DNA from: Microbispora catharanthi
GTDB taxonomy: Bacteria > Actinomycetota > Actinomycetes > Streptosporangiales > Streptosporangiaceae
NCBI RefSeq assembly: GCF_006334915.2
Contig: NZ_VDMA02000028.1
Coordinates: 55,525-119,524 of the forward strand
DNA: 64,000 nt
Reading direction: 5' to 3'
Shown one piece after another: positions 1-9,149 of the stretch. Each line of letters starts with the position of its first letter. The stretch's first letter is position 1. The notes beneath the pieces are model-generated. The model did not search any database. It worked only from the letters and a program-made list of their open reading frames with translations, and had not been told where the DNA came from. A program made the position numbers and the translations under genes.

Positions 1-1259
1 CCGCGGCCGCGTTCGGCGAGACGTTCATCGGCCTGTCACTGGCCGAACAGCTGCGCCGGGCGGGCATGGACAACCATTTCGTGGTGCCGCCGGTCACCGC
101 CCCCGCCGTACGGCACTTCGGCTTCGAGCACACCGTGGTGGACTACGCGACCTGTCCGAAGGGACCTGCCGCCCGGGCGTTCATCGACGACCTGGTGAAA
201 ACCGTGGAACCGGATGCGATCGTGCTGTCGGACTACGGCTCGTACTCCCGCAGCGTGGAGTTCCACCTGCGGCTCGACCCGTGGTTCATCGAGGAGTACG
301 GCCTGCCGATCCTGCCGATCGACCTGGGCGAATGGGAGAACACCACCTTCGAGATCGACCTGGTCGGCCGCGATCCCGTACCGGTCAGCAAGAAGATCCT
401 GGACTGGCCGGCTCACCTGCGCCCCGTCCCGACCGCCCACCTGGACGCGGGAGCGGGCGGCAGCGGCTGTCCCTACCGGGTCGTCGCACCGGAGCCACCC
501 GTGACCGACCTGGCCAGGGCGGGAGTGTTCAACGAGTTCGGCCTGCGCCGCGACGACCGGCTGGTGCTGATCCCGGTCTCGTCGTGGCAGCAGCCCGGCG
601 GCCGGATGTCCGGTGAGATGAGCGCCAGACTGGCCGAGCGCGTCCCCGAATTGCTGGTCCACTATCTCGGCCGGCTGCCCGCCGCCACCCATTTCCTGGT
701 GATCGGCGAGCCGCCGCCCGCCCTGCTCGGCCTGCCCGCCGAGCGTCTGCACGTCATCCCGCCCTGCTCGATCGAGCGGTTCACCACGCTGCTCGGCACG
801 TCGGACCTGACCATCGTGTTCAGCCCGACGAGCGCGACCAGTGCCCGGTCGGTCCTGATGAACCGCACCGCGATGGTCGTGCAGAACCGGTTCCGGGTGC
901 ACAACGACGCGGACGTGGCGCTTGTCGACGCCGAGGTGAAGCTGACCGGCACGGTGCGCGACTGGCTGGGCCGAGCGGCGCCCATCGACCCGTTCCGCCT
1001 GTGGCCGAAGGGCGCCTACTTCGTCCAGGAGCCGATGTTCACCGACAACCCGTACATGGACGCGCTGATCACCGCGGAGATCCTGGACGAGACCGGCACC
1101 GTCGCCGCCATGGAAGGGGCGCTGTACGACCCCGAGATCCGCGATCGGCACGCGTCGGCCCGGGCGGACTATCTGCGGGCGGTGAACGCCCTGCCGGACA
1201 CCGCGGACGTGGTCCTCGCCGCCGTCCAGCGCGCCACCGCCGCGCTCTCCGGCCATTGA
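1..1259 (+). CDS. GT-B-like protein of unknown function, 5' end outside window
   Basis: The reading frame is open from position 3, so the gene starts upstream; the first internal ATG at 66 is not the real start. About 418 residues are visible. The N-terminal half looks like the acceptor half of a GT-B glycosyltransferase (LAEQLRRAG followed by a VVPP strand) and the C-terminal half like a second Rossmann domain (FLVIGEPPPA, then HVIPPCSIERF). I do not see the classic HHGG motif of secondary-metabolite glycosyltransferases. It may belong to an uncharacterised GT-B-like family found in polyketide clusters (I think of DUF6365, unverified). It is followed on the same strand by an exporter gene, so a role in glycoside assembly is possible but inferred. 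Confidence 0.6.
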   Translation, partial: AAAFGETFIGLSLAEQLRRAGMDNHFVVPPVTAPAVRHFGFEHTVVDYATCPKGPAARAFIDDLVKTVEPDAIVLSDYGSYSRSVEFHLRLDPWFIEEYGLPILPIDLGEWENTTFEIDLVGRDPVPVSKKILDWPAHLRPVPTAHLDAGAGGSGCPYRVVAPEPPVTDLARAGVFNEFGLRRDDRLVLIPVSSWQQPGGRMSGEMSARLAERVPELLVHYLGRLPAATHFLVIGEPPPALLGLPAERLHVIPPCSIERFTTLLGTSDLTIVFSPTSATSARSVLMNRTAMVVQNRFRVHNDADVALVDAEVKLTGTVRDWLGRAAPIDPFRLWPKGAYFVQEPMFTDNPYMDALITAEILDETGTVAAMEGALYDPEIRDRHASARADYLRAVNALPDTADVVLAAVQRATAALSGH

Positions 1260-1260
1260 C

Positions 1261-1278
1261 GGAGTAAGTGCTCACTCC
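1261..1278. promoter_or_regulatory. Imperfect 18-bp palindrome, possible TetR-type operator
   Basis: GGAGTAAGT-GCTCACTCC has 7 of 9 positions symmetrical in each half and lies 135 bp upstream of the MFS exporter start. A TATCGT hexamer follows directly. This resembles operators of TetR-family repressors that control drug exporters, but no tetR gene is in the window. Confidence 0.35.
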
Positions 1279-1412
1279 GTATCGTGGAATGGCGACGCCG
1301 GCCGTGCCACGCACGCGAAGCAGTTCAGGGACGCCACCTCGCAGCCGGGTATCCCGCTCGGCCCGGCAGCGCACGTCCTCACCGGTCATTCCCGCACAGG
1401 AAGGAGCACACT

Positions 1413-2954
1413 GTGGCGGAATTCGGCAACCCCGCCGCCTCTACGGGCAGCGAGCGGCCGACCATACGCGACGTGTTCGGGCGGATGGACCCGCGGGCCC
1501 AGCGGATCGTGCTCATCTGCACGTTCGCCGCCGCGTTCCTGAGCCTGCTCGACGCGACGATCATCGGTACGGCCCTCCCCAAGATCGTTGAACAGCTCAA
1601 CGGCGACCAGACGCTCTACACCTGGACCGTAACCGGATATCTGCTGACGTCCACGGTGACCGCGCCGTTGTACGGCAGATACTCCGACCTTCATGGCCGC
1701 CGGCCGGCCCTGCTGATCTCGCTGGGACTCTTCCTCCTCGGATCGGTCCTCTGCGGGCTCGCCCAGTCGCTCCCCTTCCTGATCGTCTTCCGGACGCTGC
1801 AAGGCGTCGGGGCCGGCGGCCTGCTCCCTGTGGCCATGGCGTTCGCCCGTGAGGCGTTCCCGATGGAGGCGATCGGCAAGCTGCAGTCGGCGATGGGCAC
1901 GATGATCGCGGTCAGCCTGATGGGCGGGCCGTACGTCGGTGGTCTGCTGACCGACTTCGCCGGCTGGCGCTCGGTGTTCTTCATCAACCTGCTGCTGGTG
2001 CCGCCGATCATCGCGGTCGTCGCGCTGCTGATGCCGCGCTTCCGCGCCGCCGACGTCCCGTCGGGGAAGGCGGACGTGCGCGGCGCCCTGTTGTTCATGA
2101 GCGGCCTGTCGCTGATCCTTTTCGGGTTGACCCAGAAGGGCAGGACGGCCGACGGGCAGGTCATGTACGACTGGCTCAGCCCGCCGGTGGCCGGGTGCCT
2201 GGTGCTCGGTGTGGTGCTGATCGGGGTCTTCGTACTGGTCGAGCGGCGCACGCGGGTTCCCCTCCTGCCGCTTGAGCTCTTCCACAACCGGACGTTCTCG
2301 GCCGTGCTCGGGGCCAGCGGCTTCTTCTCCATGGCGATGTTCCCCGCCGTGCTGTTCATGCCGCTCTACTTCCAGCAGGTGCGGAACATCTCGGCGACCG
2401 TGTCGGCGCTGCTGCTGTTCCCCCTGCTTCTGGGAATGGTGCTGAGCAACCGGTACAGCGTCCCGATGATGTGGCGTCCCACCTGGGCGAAGCCGGTTCT
2501 CATCGCGGCGGCCGCGTTGCTCGGCGTCGGCTCGGCGCTGTCGTTCACGGTCGGCGCGGAAACGCCGCTCGTCCTGGTCGTGCTCTACCTGACGTTCATC
2601 GGGGTGGGCATCGGGCCGTCCATGGCCGGCGTCGGCCTGCTCGCGCAGAACTCGGTGCCGCCGACTGACATCGGCACCGCCACCTCCACCCTGATGCTCA
2701 CCAAGACCGTCGGCCACACGCTCGGCCTGGCGATCGGGCAGACCATGTTCTCGGCACTGCTCCAGTCGACCACGGCCGGCCCACTGGCCGGGATGAGCGA
2801 CGCACTCACCATGACCGTGGCCACGGTCGGGTTCGCCGGCGCCGTCCTCGCCGGTCTGTCCGCCCTGTTCATGCGTCCGGTGACGATTCGCCGTCCCGGC
2901 GGTCCTCCCAAGCCGGACCTCGCGTCTCAGCCAGCGGAAGGAACCCAGCAATGA
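1413..2954 (+). CDS. MFS drug exporter, DHA2 (14-helix) type
   Basis: A 513-residue integral membrane protein of the EmrB/QacA class, expected to export a small molecule by proton antiport. The first helix carries LSLLDATIIGTALP, the family motif C equivalent, and the loop GRYSDLHGRRPAL matches motif A between helices 2 and 3. Start choice: GTG at 1413 is preceded by AAGGAG at 1401; an in-frame ATG at 1284 would add 43 unlikely residues. Its stop overlaps the start of the YceI gene (ATGA at 2951), so the two are translationally coupled. The location beside deoxysugar and glycosyltransferase genes suggests it exports the product of this cluster and may give self-resistance. Confidence 0.85.
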   Translation: MAEFGNPAASTGSERPTIRDVFGRMDPRAQRIVLICTFAAAFLSLLDATIIGTALPKIVEQLNGDQTLYTWTVTGYLLTSTVTAPLYGRYSDLHGRRPALLISLGLFLLGSVLCGLAQSLPFLIVFRTLQGVGAGGLLPVAMAFAREAFPMEAIGKLQSAMGTMIAVSLMGGPYVGGLLTDFAGWRSVFFINLLLVPPIIAVVALLMPRFRAADVPSGKADVRGALLFMSGLSLILFGLTQKGRTADGQVMYDWLSPPVAGCLVLGVVLIGVFVLVERRTRVPLLPLELFHNRTFSAVLGASGFFSMAMFPAVLFMPLYFQQVRNISATVSALLLFPLLLGMVLSNRYSVPMMWRPTWAKPVLIAAAALLGVGSALSFTVGAETPLVLVVLYLTFIGVGIGPSMAGVGLLAQNSVPPTDIGTATSTLMLTKTVGHTLGLAIGQTMFSALLQSTTAGPLAGMSDALTMTVATVGFAGAVLAGLSALFMRPVTIRRPGGPPKPDLASQPAEGTQQ

Positions 2955-3511
2955 CCACCACGGAAACCCTGTCGGCACCCGGCCTCACCGCCGGCCTCTG
3001 GACGATCGACGTCGCCCACTCGGAGGTGTCGTTCTCGGTGCGGCACATGATGATCGCCACGGTCCGCGGCTCGTTCGGCGCGGTCAGCGGCACGATCGAC
3101 GTCGCGCCGGAACTGACGGCCTCGTCGATCGAGGTCGAGGTCGACACCGCGTCGGTCTACACCCGCAACCCCAAGCGCGACGAGCACATCCGGTCGGCGA
3201 CCTTCCTCGACGTGGAGAAATACCCGACCGCCACGTTCCGCTCGACGAGGCTGGAACCGGCCGGCCCCTCCACCGCGGTGCTGACCGGCGAGCTGACCAT
3301 GCATGGCACGACTCGGGAGGTCCGCTTCGACCTGCGGTTCAACGGGGTCCGGGTGGATCCGTGGGGCAGCACGAAAGCGGGATTCAGCGCGGAGACGGTC
3401 ATCGACCGGCACGACTTCGGGATGGTCACCGACATGCCCCTCGACAGCGGCGAGCTGTTCGTCGGACGCGAGGTGACCCTGACCATCGAGCTGGAAGCCA
3501 CGGCACAGTAA
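2951..3511 (+). CDS. YceI family lipid/isoprenoid-binding-like protein
   Basis: 186 residues, the full length of a YceI lipocalin-like barrel. It has the characteristic start LWTIDVAHSEVSFSVRHMM, the central segment RDEHIRSATFLDVEKYPT and the later strand GELTMHGTTREVRFDL. Family members bind polyisoprenoids or similar lipophilic ligands. No signal peptide is visible, so this copy is probably cytoplasmic. ATGA overlap with the exporter gene suggests the two work together, perhaps binding or handing over a hydrophobic product, but this is inference. Confidence 0.85.
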   Translation: MTTTETLSAPGLTAGLWTIDVAHSEVSFSVRHMMIATVRGSFGAVSGTIDVAPELTASSIEVEVDTASVYTRNPKRDEHIRSATFLDVEKYPTATFRSTRLEPAGPSTAVLTGELTMHGTTREVRFDLRFNGVRVDPWGSTKAGFSAETVIDRHDFGMVTDMPLDSGELFVGREVTLTIELEATAQ

Positions 3512-3524
3512 GAGAGCACAGGTG

Positions 3525-3562
3525 GAACAGGCCCTTGTGGACAACTCCACAAGGGCTTGTTC
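3525..3562. terminator. Bidirectional hairpin terminator
   Basis: A 17-bp stem with one G.U pair (arms 3525-3541 and 3546-3562, 4-nt loop) lies exactly between the convergent ends of the YceI gene and the flavin monooxygenase gene. Confidence 0.8.
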
Positions 3563-3575
3563 TCGTTACTTCGCG

Positions 3576-5126
3576 CTACGGGGCCGCGACGCCCACCGAG
3601 GTCAGCGCGGCGGAGAGCCGGCCGGCAGTCAGCTCCGCACCGGCCGCGCACACGTAACCGTCGGGACGGACCAGCACCCAGCCGCCCGCGGCGATGCCGA
3701 GATGACGGCCGAGCCTGCTGTCAGGCCGCAGGACGCGAACCGTCAGCCATTCCCCCGCCTTCGCCGACAGCTCGTCGGCGAGATCGGCGGAGCCCGGCCC
3801 GGCGAGCAGCAGCCAGCGGGCAGCGGCGAGGTCCGCCTGCATCTGCGGCCACTCCGGGCCGGACGTGACATGCGCGGGCAGCTTGGTGATCCGTTCACCG
3901 GGCCGGGGGCCGCCGTCCCTGTCCGGGCCGGCGACGGTGAGCGGGCTGTCGGCGTAGGTCAGGTTGAGCCCGGAGATCCCGCCAAGGATCTCCCGTTGCA
4001 GCTTCTTGCGCACCGGCGGCACCGTACGGACCACGGTGAACACGATCGGCAGCAGCCAGCCCGCGACGGAGTTCTTCAGCTGCACCAGGAATGTGGCCTT
4101 CCTGGTCGACTTGAGCAATGCCGCACCGACCGGAACGCGCTCGGCGGCGTACGTGTCGAGCAGCCTGTCCTCGGCATGCCCGCGCAGCGCCATCGCCAGT
4201 TTCCAGGCGAGGTTGTACGCCTCCTGGATGCCCGTGTTCATTCCTTGGCCCGAGGCGGGACTGTGCACGTGCGCGGCATCGCCGGCGACGAAACAGCGGC
4301 CGACCCGCATTCTCGGGACCATCCGCTGCTGGAACGTGAACACCGAGGTCCAGGTCGGCTCGTCCACACGCACCCGTCGCCCCAGCCCCGCGCTCAGCTC
4401 GCGGCTGAAGCGCTCGGCGACGGTCGCCGGGTCGGTGCCGTGCTCGACGTTCACCGTGTCCAGCAGCCGCCACCGGCGCTCGCCGCTCATCGGCGCCATC
4501 ATCATGGTGAGGCCACGGTTGCGGACCCAGTAGATGCTGTTTCTCGGCACGTCCACGTCGATCGTCGCGTCCGCGATCAACCAGGTCTCCGCGGACTCCC
4601 CGAGCAGCTCCAGCCCGAGCTTCTTGCGGACCGTGCTGTGCCCGCCGTCGCAACCGACGAGGTAGTCCACGGCGACGGCCTCGGACGCACCGGAGTCGTG
4701 CCGCAGCGCCGCGCGCACCCGGTGCTCGTCCTGCTCGAAGTCCTCCAGCCTGACACCCCACTCGATCTCGACGCCCTGAGCGCGCACCGCGTCCCTGAGC
4801 ACCTCCTCGGTGAGCACCTGGTCGATGCAGAGGGTGAACGGGAACCGGGTCGGCATCTCGTCATAGTCGGCTTCCAGCCGAGTCAGCCTGCGCCCGTTCT
4901 GGAACAAGGTGAACGCCTGGACGCGTTCTCCCCGCCCGACCATCCGGCCGGCGACTCCCATCTGCTCGTAGATCTCCAAGGTGCGCGGATGGGTCGCGAT
5001 CGCCCGGCTCGTCTCCGCCGGGCCCTGTTTGGCGTCCACCACCCGGACCCGTACGCCGCGGCGAGCCAGCTCATGCGCCAACGTCAGACCGGCGGGGCCC
5101 GCGCCGACGACGAGAACCTCGGTCAT
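3576..5126 (-). CDS. FAD-dependent aromatic monooxygenase (polyketide hydroxylase type)
   Basis: 516 residues of the p-hydroxybenzoate hydroxylase fold as used in anthracycline and angucycline tailoring (RdmE, PgaE-type). The dinucleotide motif VVGAGPAGLTLAHELARRG is at residues 5-23, the DG motif is VGCDGGHSTVRKKLG, and the GD motif is CFVAGDAAHVHSPASGQGMN. The last 120 residues form the thioredoxin-like C-terminal domain common in this group. The ATG at 5126 is chosen because the Rossmann strand begins at once; a start at 5147 is also possible. The start lies just past the stop of the 2,3-dehydratase, as the last gene of the minus-strand sugar operon. It probably hydroxylates the aglycone; the aglycone genes are outside the window. 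Confidence 0.88.
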   Translation of the reverse strand: MTEVLVVGAGPAGLTLAHELARRGVRVRVVDAKQGPAETSRAIATHPRTLEIYEQMGVAGRMVGRGERVQAFTLFQNGRRLTRLEADYDEMPTRFPFTLCIDQVLTEEVLRDAVRAQGVEIEWGVRLEDFEQDEHRVRAALRHDSGASEAVAVDYLVGCDGGHSTVRKKLGLELLGESAETWLIADATIDVDVPRNSIYWVRNRGLTMMMAPMSGERRWRLLDTVNVEHGTDPATVAERFSRELSAGLGRRVRVDEPTWTSVFTFQQRMVPRMRVGRCFVAGDAAHVHSPASGQGMNTGIQEAYNLAWKLAMALRGHAEDRLLDTYAAERVPVGAALLKSTRKATFLVQLKNSVAGWLLPIVFTVVRTVPPVRKKLQREILGGISGLNLTYADSPLTVAGPDRDGGPRPGERITKLPAHVTSGPEWPQMQADLAAARWLLLAGPGSADLADELSAKAGEWLTVRVLRPDSRLGRHLGIAAGGWVLVRPDGYVCAAGAELTAGRLSAALTSVGVAAP

Positions 5127-5133
5127 GGGCGCT

Positions 5134-6573
5134 TCACCACAGACCATGGAGGCAGGCGGTCAGGGTGCGTGCCTGCACGTTGAGATAGCGGCTGTGCTGC
5201 AACAGGTCGGTCAGCTGGCTGACGGTGAGCCAGCGGTGATCCTCGGACGCGGCCAGCGGGAAGTCACCGTCGACCTCGACGACCATGTAGCGGTTTCGCG
5301 CTCGGTAGAAGCGGCCGCCTTCCTCGGATTGAACGGCGTCGTAACGGACCCTCTCCGGCGGCGCCGTCAGCACCTCGTCCAGGAACGCCGGCCGGCTGCC
5401 GGCCGGCAGCCCCTCGTAGTTCGACGGGGTGCACTGCACGGTGGGCGCCAGCTCGACCATGTCGAGATAACCGGGCTCGATCCGGGCGTGCACGAGCACG
5501 TGCAGCACGCCCTCGATGCGCTTGGTGAGGAAGGCGATCACACCCTGATCGCGTGGCGCGAACAACGGCTGCGTCCAGTTCGCGACCTCACGCGTGTTCC
5601 CCTCGACCGACACCGCGATCGTCTCGAAGTGTTTTCCTTCGGTGTGCGCGATCGTGTCGTCGCCGCGCCGCCACCCGGTGACGTCGTTCAGCGGGATGCG
5701 CCGTACGGCCAGCCGGTAGCGGGTCTTGGTCTCGGTGACCCAGCTGAGGATCTCTCCCATCGAGTGGAGCGTTCCCTCATCCCGCGCCAGCGACCGCACC
5801 AACGCCGACCGGAACCCGGAGTCGGTGCCGGCGCCGCCGGGCGTGCCGAAGGGGATGCACGACAGGACCGTCCGCGCGTCCATGTTGACCACGTTGTCCA
5901 GCTGCAGCAGCTCCTGCAGCTGGCCCAGGGTGAGCCAGCAGAAATCCGGGTGCAGCGGAACGTCCTGGGTGGTCTCCACGACGATGTTGCGGTTGCGCTT
6001 GTGGTGGAACCAGGCGCCCTGCTCGGATTGCAACACGTCCACCAGCACACGGCCGCGCCGGTCGCCGACGAAATGCTCCAGGTAGGGCACGCTGCCGCCC
6101 CTGTGGACCCTGGTGTAGTTGCTGTGGGTGGCCTGGACGGTCGGCGACAACTGCAGCAGCGGAAGATTGCCCGGCTCCATCTTCGCCTGCATGAGGCAGT
6201 GCAGCACGCCGTCGATCTGCTTGACCAGGATCCCGAGAATTCCGATCTCGGGCTGGTTGATGATCGGCTGCGTCCACCGGGGAACCGGACCGTAGTCGGT
6301 CTGCACCTCCAGGCCCTCGACGGTGAAGAACCGCCCACTGACATGCCGCAGGTTGCCCGTGTCCGGATCGAAGTCCCATCCGTCCAACTCGGCGAACGGC
6401 ACGCGGCGCACCTCCAGCACACCGGCGCGGGCTCGCTCGGCGAACCACTCGTGGAACTGGTCCGTCGGCATCAGCCGGTTGTCGCTCGTGGACCCTGACT
6501 CGGTGAAGCGGTAGTCGTGCTCCCGGTTCTCGCGCCGGAGCAAGGCGTTGGCCGGCACTTGCACCACGTGCAC
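5134..6573 (-). CDS. NDP-hexose 2,3-dehydratase
   Basis: 479 residues, the usual length of the deoxysugar 2,3-dehydratases (TylX3, Gra-ORF27 class), which remove the C2 hydroxyl of dTDP-4-keto-6-deoxyglucose. The protein is an internal duplication: each half contains a W-x-QP strand (RWTQPIINQPEIG and NWTQPLFAPRDQGV), an L-x-x-SPTVQATHSNY or LAPTVQCTPSNY segment, and a QSEQGAWFHHKRNRN or QSEEGGRFYRARNRY segment. It sits 41 bp downstream of the 3-dehydratase, so C2 and C3 deoxygenation are encoded side by side. Confidence 0.93.
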   Translation of the reverse strand: MHVVQVPANALLRRENREHDYRFTESGSTSDNRLMPTDQFHEWFAERARAGVLEVRRVPFAELDGWDFDPDTGNLRHVSGRFFTVEGLEVQTDYGPVPRWTQPIINQPEIGILGILVKQIDGVLHCLMQAKMEPGNLPLLQLSPTVQATHSNYTRVHRGGSVPYLEHFVGDRRGRVLVDVLQSEQGAWFHHKRNRNIVVETTQDVPLHPDFCWLTLGQLQELLQLDNVVNMDARTVLSCIPFGTPGGAGTDSGFRSALVRSLARDEGTLHSMGEILSWVTETKTRYRLAVRRIPLNDVTGWRRGDDTIAHTEGKHFETIAVSVEGNTREVANWTQPLFAPRDQGVIAFLTKRIEGVLHVLVHARIEPGYLDMVELAPTVQCTPSNYEGLPAGSRPAFLDEVLTAPPERVRYDAVQSEEGGRFYRARNRYMVVEVDGDFPLAASEDHRWLTVSQLTDLLQHSRYLNVQARTLTACLHGLW

Positions 6574-6614
6574 CTCCTGACTAGGTCTGTCCGCTGGACA
6601 GGTCGGCTCGCGCG

Positions 6615-7931
6615 TCAGGCGCAGCCCGCGACGAACTCACGGATGGTTGAGGTCATGTAATCGATCATTTCGGCGGTGATCACCGGATGGACGCCGATCC
6701 AGAAGGTACGTTCGGTGACGATGTCGCTGTTGGTCAGGTCGCCGGCGACCCGGTAGGTCTCCTTGCGGTAGGCCGGATGGCGGGTCAGATTGCCGGCGAA
6801 CAGCTGGCGGGTGCCGATCCCGGCCCGTTCGAGTACGGCCACGATGTCCCTGCGTTCGAACGGCGCGCCCTCCTCGACGGTCAGCACGAAGCCGAACCAG
6901 CTCGGATCGCTGCCCGGAGTGGGCTCGGGCAGCCGCAGGCCCTCGACGCCGAGCAGGCCGTCACGCATTCGCCGCCAGTTGCGACGCCGGGCGGCCCCGA
7001 ACTCCGGCAGCCGGCGCAGCTGGGTCTCGCCGAGCGCGGCCTGCAGGTCGGTCGCCTTCATGTTGTAGCCGACGTGGGAGAAGATGTACTTGTGGTCGTA
7101 GCCGGGCGGCAGCGTGCCGAGCGTCCACTTGAAGCGGCGAGCGCACTTGTCGTCCTCACCCGGCTCGCACCAGCAGTCGCGCCCCCAGTCCCTGACCGAC
7201 TCCACGATCCTGGCCAGCTGCAGGTTGTCGGTCAGGACACTGCCGCCCTCGCCGGTGGTGATGTGGTGCGCCGGATAGAAGCTCTGCGTCGCGAGGTCGC
7301 CGAACGTCCCGGTCAACCGGCCGCCGTAGGTCGAGCCGAGCGCGTCACAGTTGTCCTCGACGAGCCACAGCCCCTTCTCCTTGGCCAGTTCCGCGATCTC
7401 GGCCACCGGGAACGGATTGCCCAGCGCGTGCGCGATCATGATCGCCTTGGTCTTCGGGCCGATGGCCTCGGCGACCCGCTCGAGGGTCGTGTTGTACGTG
7501 CTGAGCTCGATGTCGACGAACACCGGGATGAGCCGGTTCTGCACGATCGGGTTGACCGTGGTCGGGAAACCCGCCGCGACAGTGATCACCTCGTCGCCCG
7601 GCAGCAGCCGCCGGCGGCCCAGCAACGGCGACGTCAACGCGGTCAGCGCGACCAGGTTGGCCGACGAACCGGAGTTGACGAAGTGGGCCTTGCGCAGGCC
7701 GACCGTCTTGGCCAGCGCCAGCTCGAACCGCCGTGAGTAGGCGCCTGCCGCGATCCGCATGTCCAGCGCCGCCTTCACCAGCGCGACCCGGTCGTCCTCG
7801 TCGAGGTCCGCTCCGGTCGGGGTGATCGGTGTCTCTCCTGGCACGAACGGCTTGGTGCCGATCTGCTGATGGTATTTGCGGACCTGCTCGAGGATCAGCG
7901 TCCTGGTGTCGCTCGCCATCGGGCTCGTCAT
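6615..7931 (-). CDS. NDP-4-keto-6-deoxyhexose 3-dehydratase (E1/SpnQ/RfbH type, PMP and [2Fe-2S])
   Basis: 438 residues of the DegT/DnrJ/EryC1/StrS fold but a dehydratase, not an aminotransferase. The usual PLP-anchoring lysine is replaced by histidine in YPAHHITTGEGG (residues 219-230). Cysteines 195, 253, 255 and 263 match the spacing C-x57-C-x-C-x7-C of the iron-sulfur site in ascarylose E1 and SpnQ. The enzyme removes the C3 hydroxyl; reducing partners (ferredoxin or flavodoxin type) are not encoded here and may be general cell proteins. The start at 7931 follows a purine-rich GGAGTGGGAGA; an ATG 12 bp downstream is an alternative. The product would be a 3-deoxy-4-keto sugar. Confidence 0.93.
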   Translation of the reverse strand: MTSPMASDTRTLILEQVRKYHQQIGTKPFVPGETPITPTGADLDEDDRVALVKAALDMRIAAGAYSRRFELALAKTVGLRKAHFVNSGSSANLVALTALTSPLLGRRRLLPGDEVITVAAGFPTTVNPIVQNRLIPVFVDIELSTYNTTLERVAEAIGPKTKAIMIAHALGNPFPVAEIAELAKEKGLWLVEDNCDALGSTYGGRLTGTFGDLATQSFYPAHHITTGEGGSVLTDNLQLARIVESVRDWGRDCWCEPGEDDKCARRFKWTLGTLPPGYDHKYIFSHVGYNMKATDLQAALGETQLRRLPEFGAARRRNWRRMRDGLLGVEGLRLPEPTPGSDPSWFGFVLTVEEGAPFERRDIVAVLERAGIGTRQLFAGNLTRHPAYRKETYRVAGDLTNSDIVTERTFWIGVHPVITAEMIDYMTSTIREFVAGCA

Positions 7932-8021
7932 CGTGACTGTCTCCCACTCCCACTTTCGTGGCGCGGGTCCGGCGTACGCGGAAGATGACACACCTCCCTG
8001 CCGTCCCTGCCGTACCGGACT

Positions 8022-9023
8022 TCAGTGTTGCGGCAACGGTTGGAAGGCCCCTCGATGCCCGCTCGAAGGCCGCGTTCCCGCGGTCCGCCAGAGATCTCCC
8101 AGCGTCTCGTCGACCGGCCACCGCGGCGTCCAGCCGAGGATGTCCCGCGCGGCCGTGACATCCGTCTGCTCCCATGCGATCCCGGCGGACCGGGTGGCAC
8201 GCGAGTGTTCGAGTTCGTGGACAGTGGCCGGCACGCCCGCGATGGCGATCAACCGCTCGACCAGATCCCGGACGCTGAGCGCCGTTCCCCGGCCGATGTT
8301 GACCACCCGGCGCGGGGCCGGCGCCATCTCGGCCGCGGCGAGGACCGCGCCGGCCACATCTCGAACGTCCACGACATCCCGCTCGTCGCGGAGCGAACCC
8401 AGGGTCAGCTCCACACCGCGGCCGTCGCGTGTGGCCAGCGCGTCGGCCACCTGGCCGAGCAGGCTCTGCGCGGGCTGCCCCGGGCCGATCACCTGGCACA
8501 GGCGCAGGACCGAACCACCGAGGCCGCTCTCCTCGAACGCGCGGAGCACGACCTCCGTGGCCTTCAGCTTGCCGCGGGCGTACTGGCTGACCGGCCGGGC
8601 CGGAGTGTCCTCCCGCAGCGGAACGCCGCGCGGTTGCGGGCCATACTCGGTGGACGATCCCAGGTGGACCAGGCTGATCGGCCGTGGATGCGCGGCCAGC
8701 GCGGCGACCAGTCGCTGGACCAGGGTCACGTTCGAGAACAGGACCTTGCGTTCGTCGTGATCCCACACCGCGCCCGCCGCGTTCACCACGAGGTCGGGAC
8801 GCTCGACGCGTAACAGGCCGGTGACCGCCGCGCCGTCGGCGGCGTCGAGCGTGGCGAACCGGACGCCGGGCGCGACGCCGGCCGCGGCTCGACGCGCGAC
8901 GGCGAGCACGTCGTGCCCCGCTTCGGCGAAGGCGGCGCAGACGTACGTCCCGATGAAACCGGTGCCGCCCAGGACCAGCACGCGCCGCTGGTCGGATGCT
9001 CTCACCTCGGTCTTGTCGTGCAC
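8022..9023 (-). CDS. NAD(P)-dependent NDP-sugar 4-ketoreductase (extended SDR)
   Basis: 333 residues of the NAD-dependent epimerase/dehydratase family. The cofactor motif GGTGFIGTYV is near residue 20, and a Ser-x(n)-YARGK catalytic motif follows near residue 150. Members beside 2,3- and 3-dehydratases usually reduce the C4 ketone of the deoxysugar. GTG at 9023 is chosen because it lies at the expected transcript start of a SARP-type promoter (TAGCGT at 9031-9036), giving a leaderless message; ATG at 9056 would lie inside the activator boxes. If a carbon branch is added at C4, the substrate could instead be the side-chain ketone. Confidence 0.82.
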   Translation of the reverse strand: MHDKTEVRASDQRRVLVLGGTGFIGTYVCAAFAEAGHDVLAVARRAAAGVAPGVRFATLDAADGAAVTGLLRVERPDLVVNAAGAVWDHDERKVLFSNVTLVQRLVAALAAHPRPISLVHLGSSTEYGPQPRGVPLREDTPARPVSQYARGKLKATEVVLRAFEESGLGGSVLRLCQVIGPGQPAQSLLGQVADALATRDGRGVELTLGSLRDERDVVDVRDVAGAVLAAAEMAPAPRRVVNIGRGTALSVRDLVERLIAIAGVPATVHELEHSRATRSAGIAWEQTDVTAARDILGWTPRWPVDETLGDLWRTAGTRPSSGHRGAFQPLPQH

Positions 9024-9030
9024 CCTCACG

Positions 9031-9073
9031 ACGCTAGGGAGCGGTGGTCGAGCCATGTTGGAAGCCAACTCGA
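9031..9073 (-). promoter_or_regulatory. SARP-type promoter of the ketoreductase gene
   Basis: Reading the minus strand, three heptamers TCGAGTT, TCCAACA and TCGACCA start exactly 11 bp apart (9073, 9062, 9051). The last is followed by 8 bp and then TAGCGT (9036-9031), a -10-like hexamer. The 11-bp repeat and the 8-bp gap are the known layout of Streptomyces antibiotic regulatory protein sites. The regulator gene is not in the window. Confidence 0.6.
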
Positions 9074-9149
9074 ACGACCGCCGACGGCCAGGCGGCACGC
9101 CGGCCGGCGCATCGGGCGCGTGGTTCACGTGCGGCCGATGAACGACGGG

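Noticed and set aside
6615..7931. PLP sugar aminotransferase
   Set aside because: The lysine is replaced by His and the four-cysteine iron-sulfur pattern is present, so it is a 3-dehydratase.
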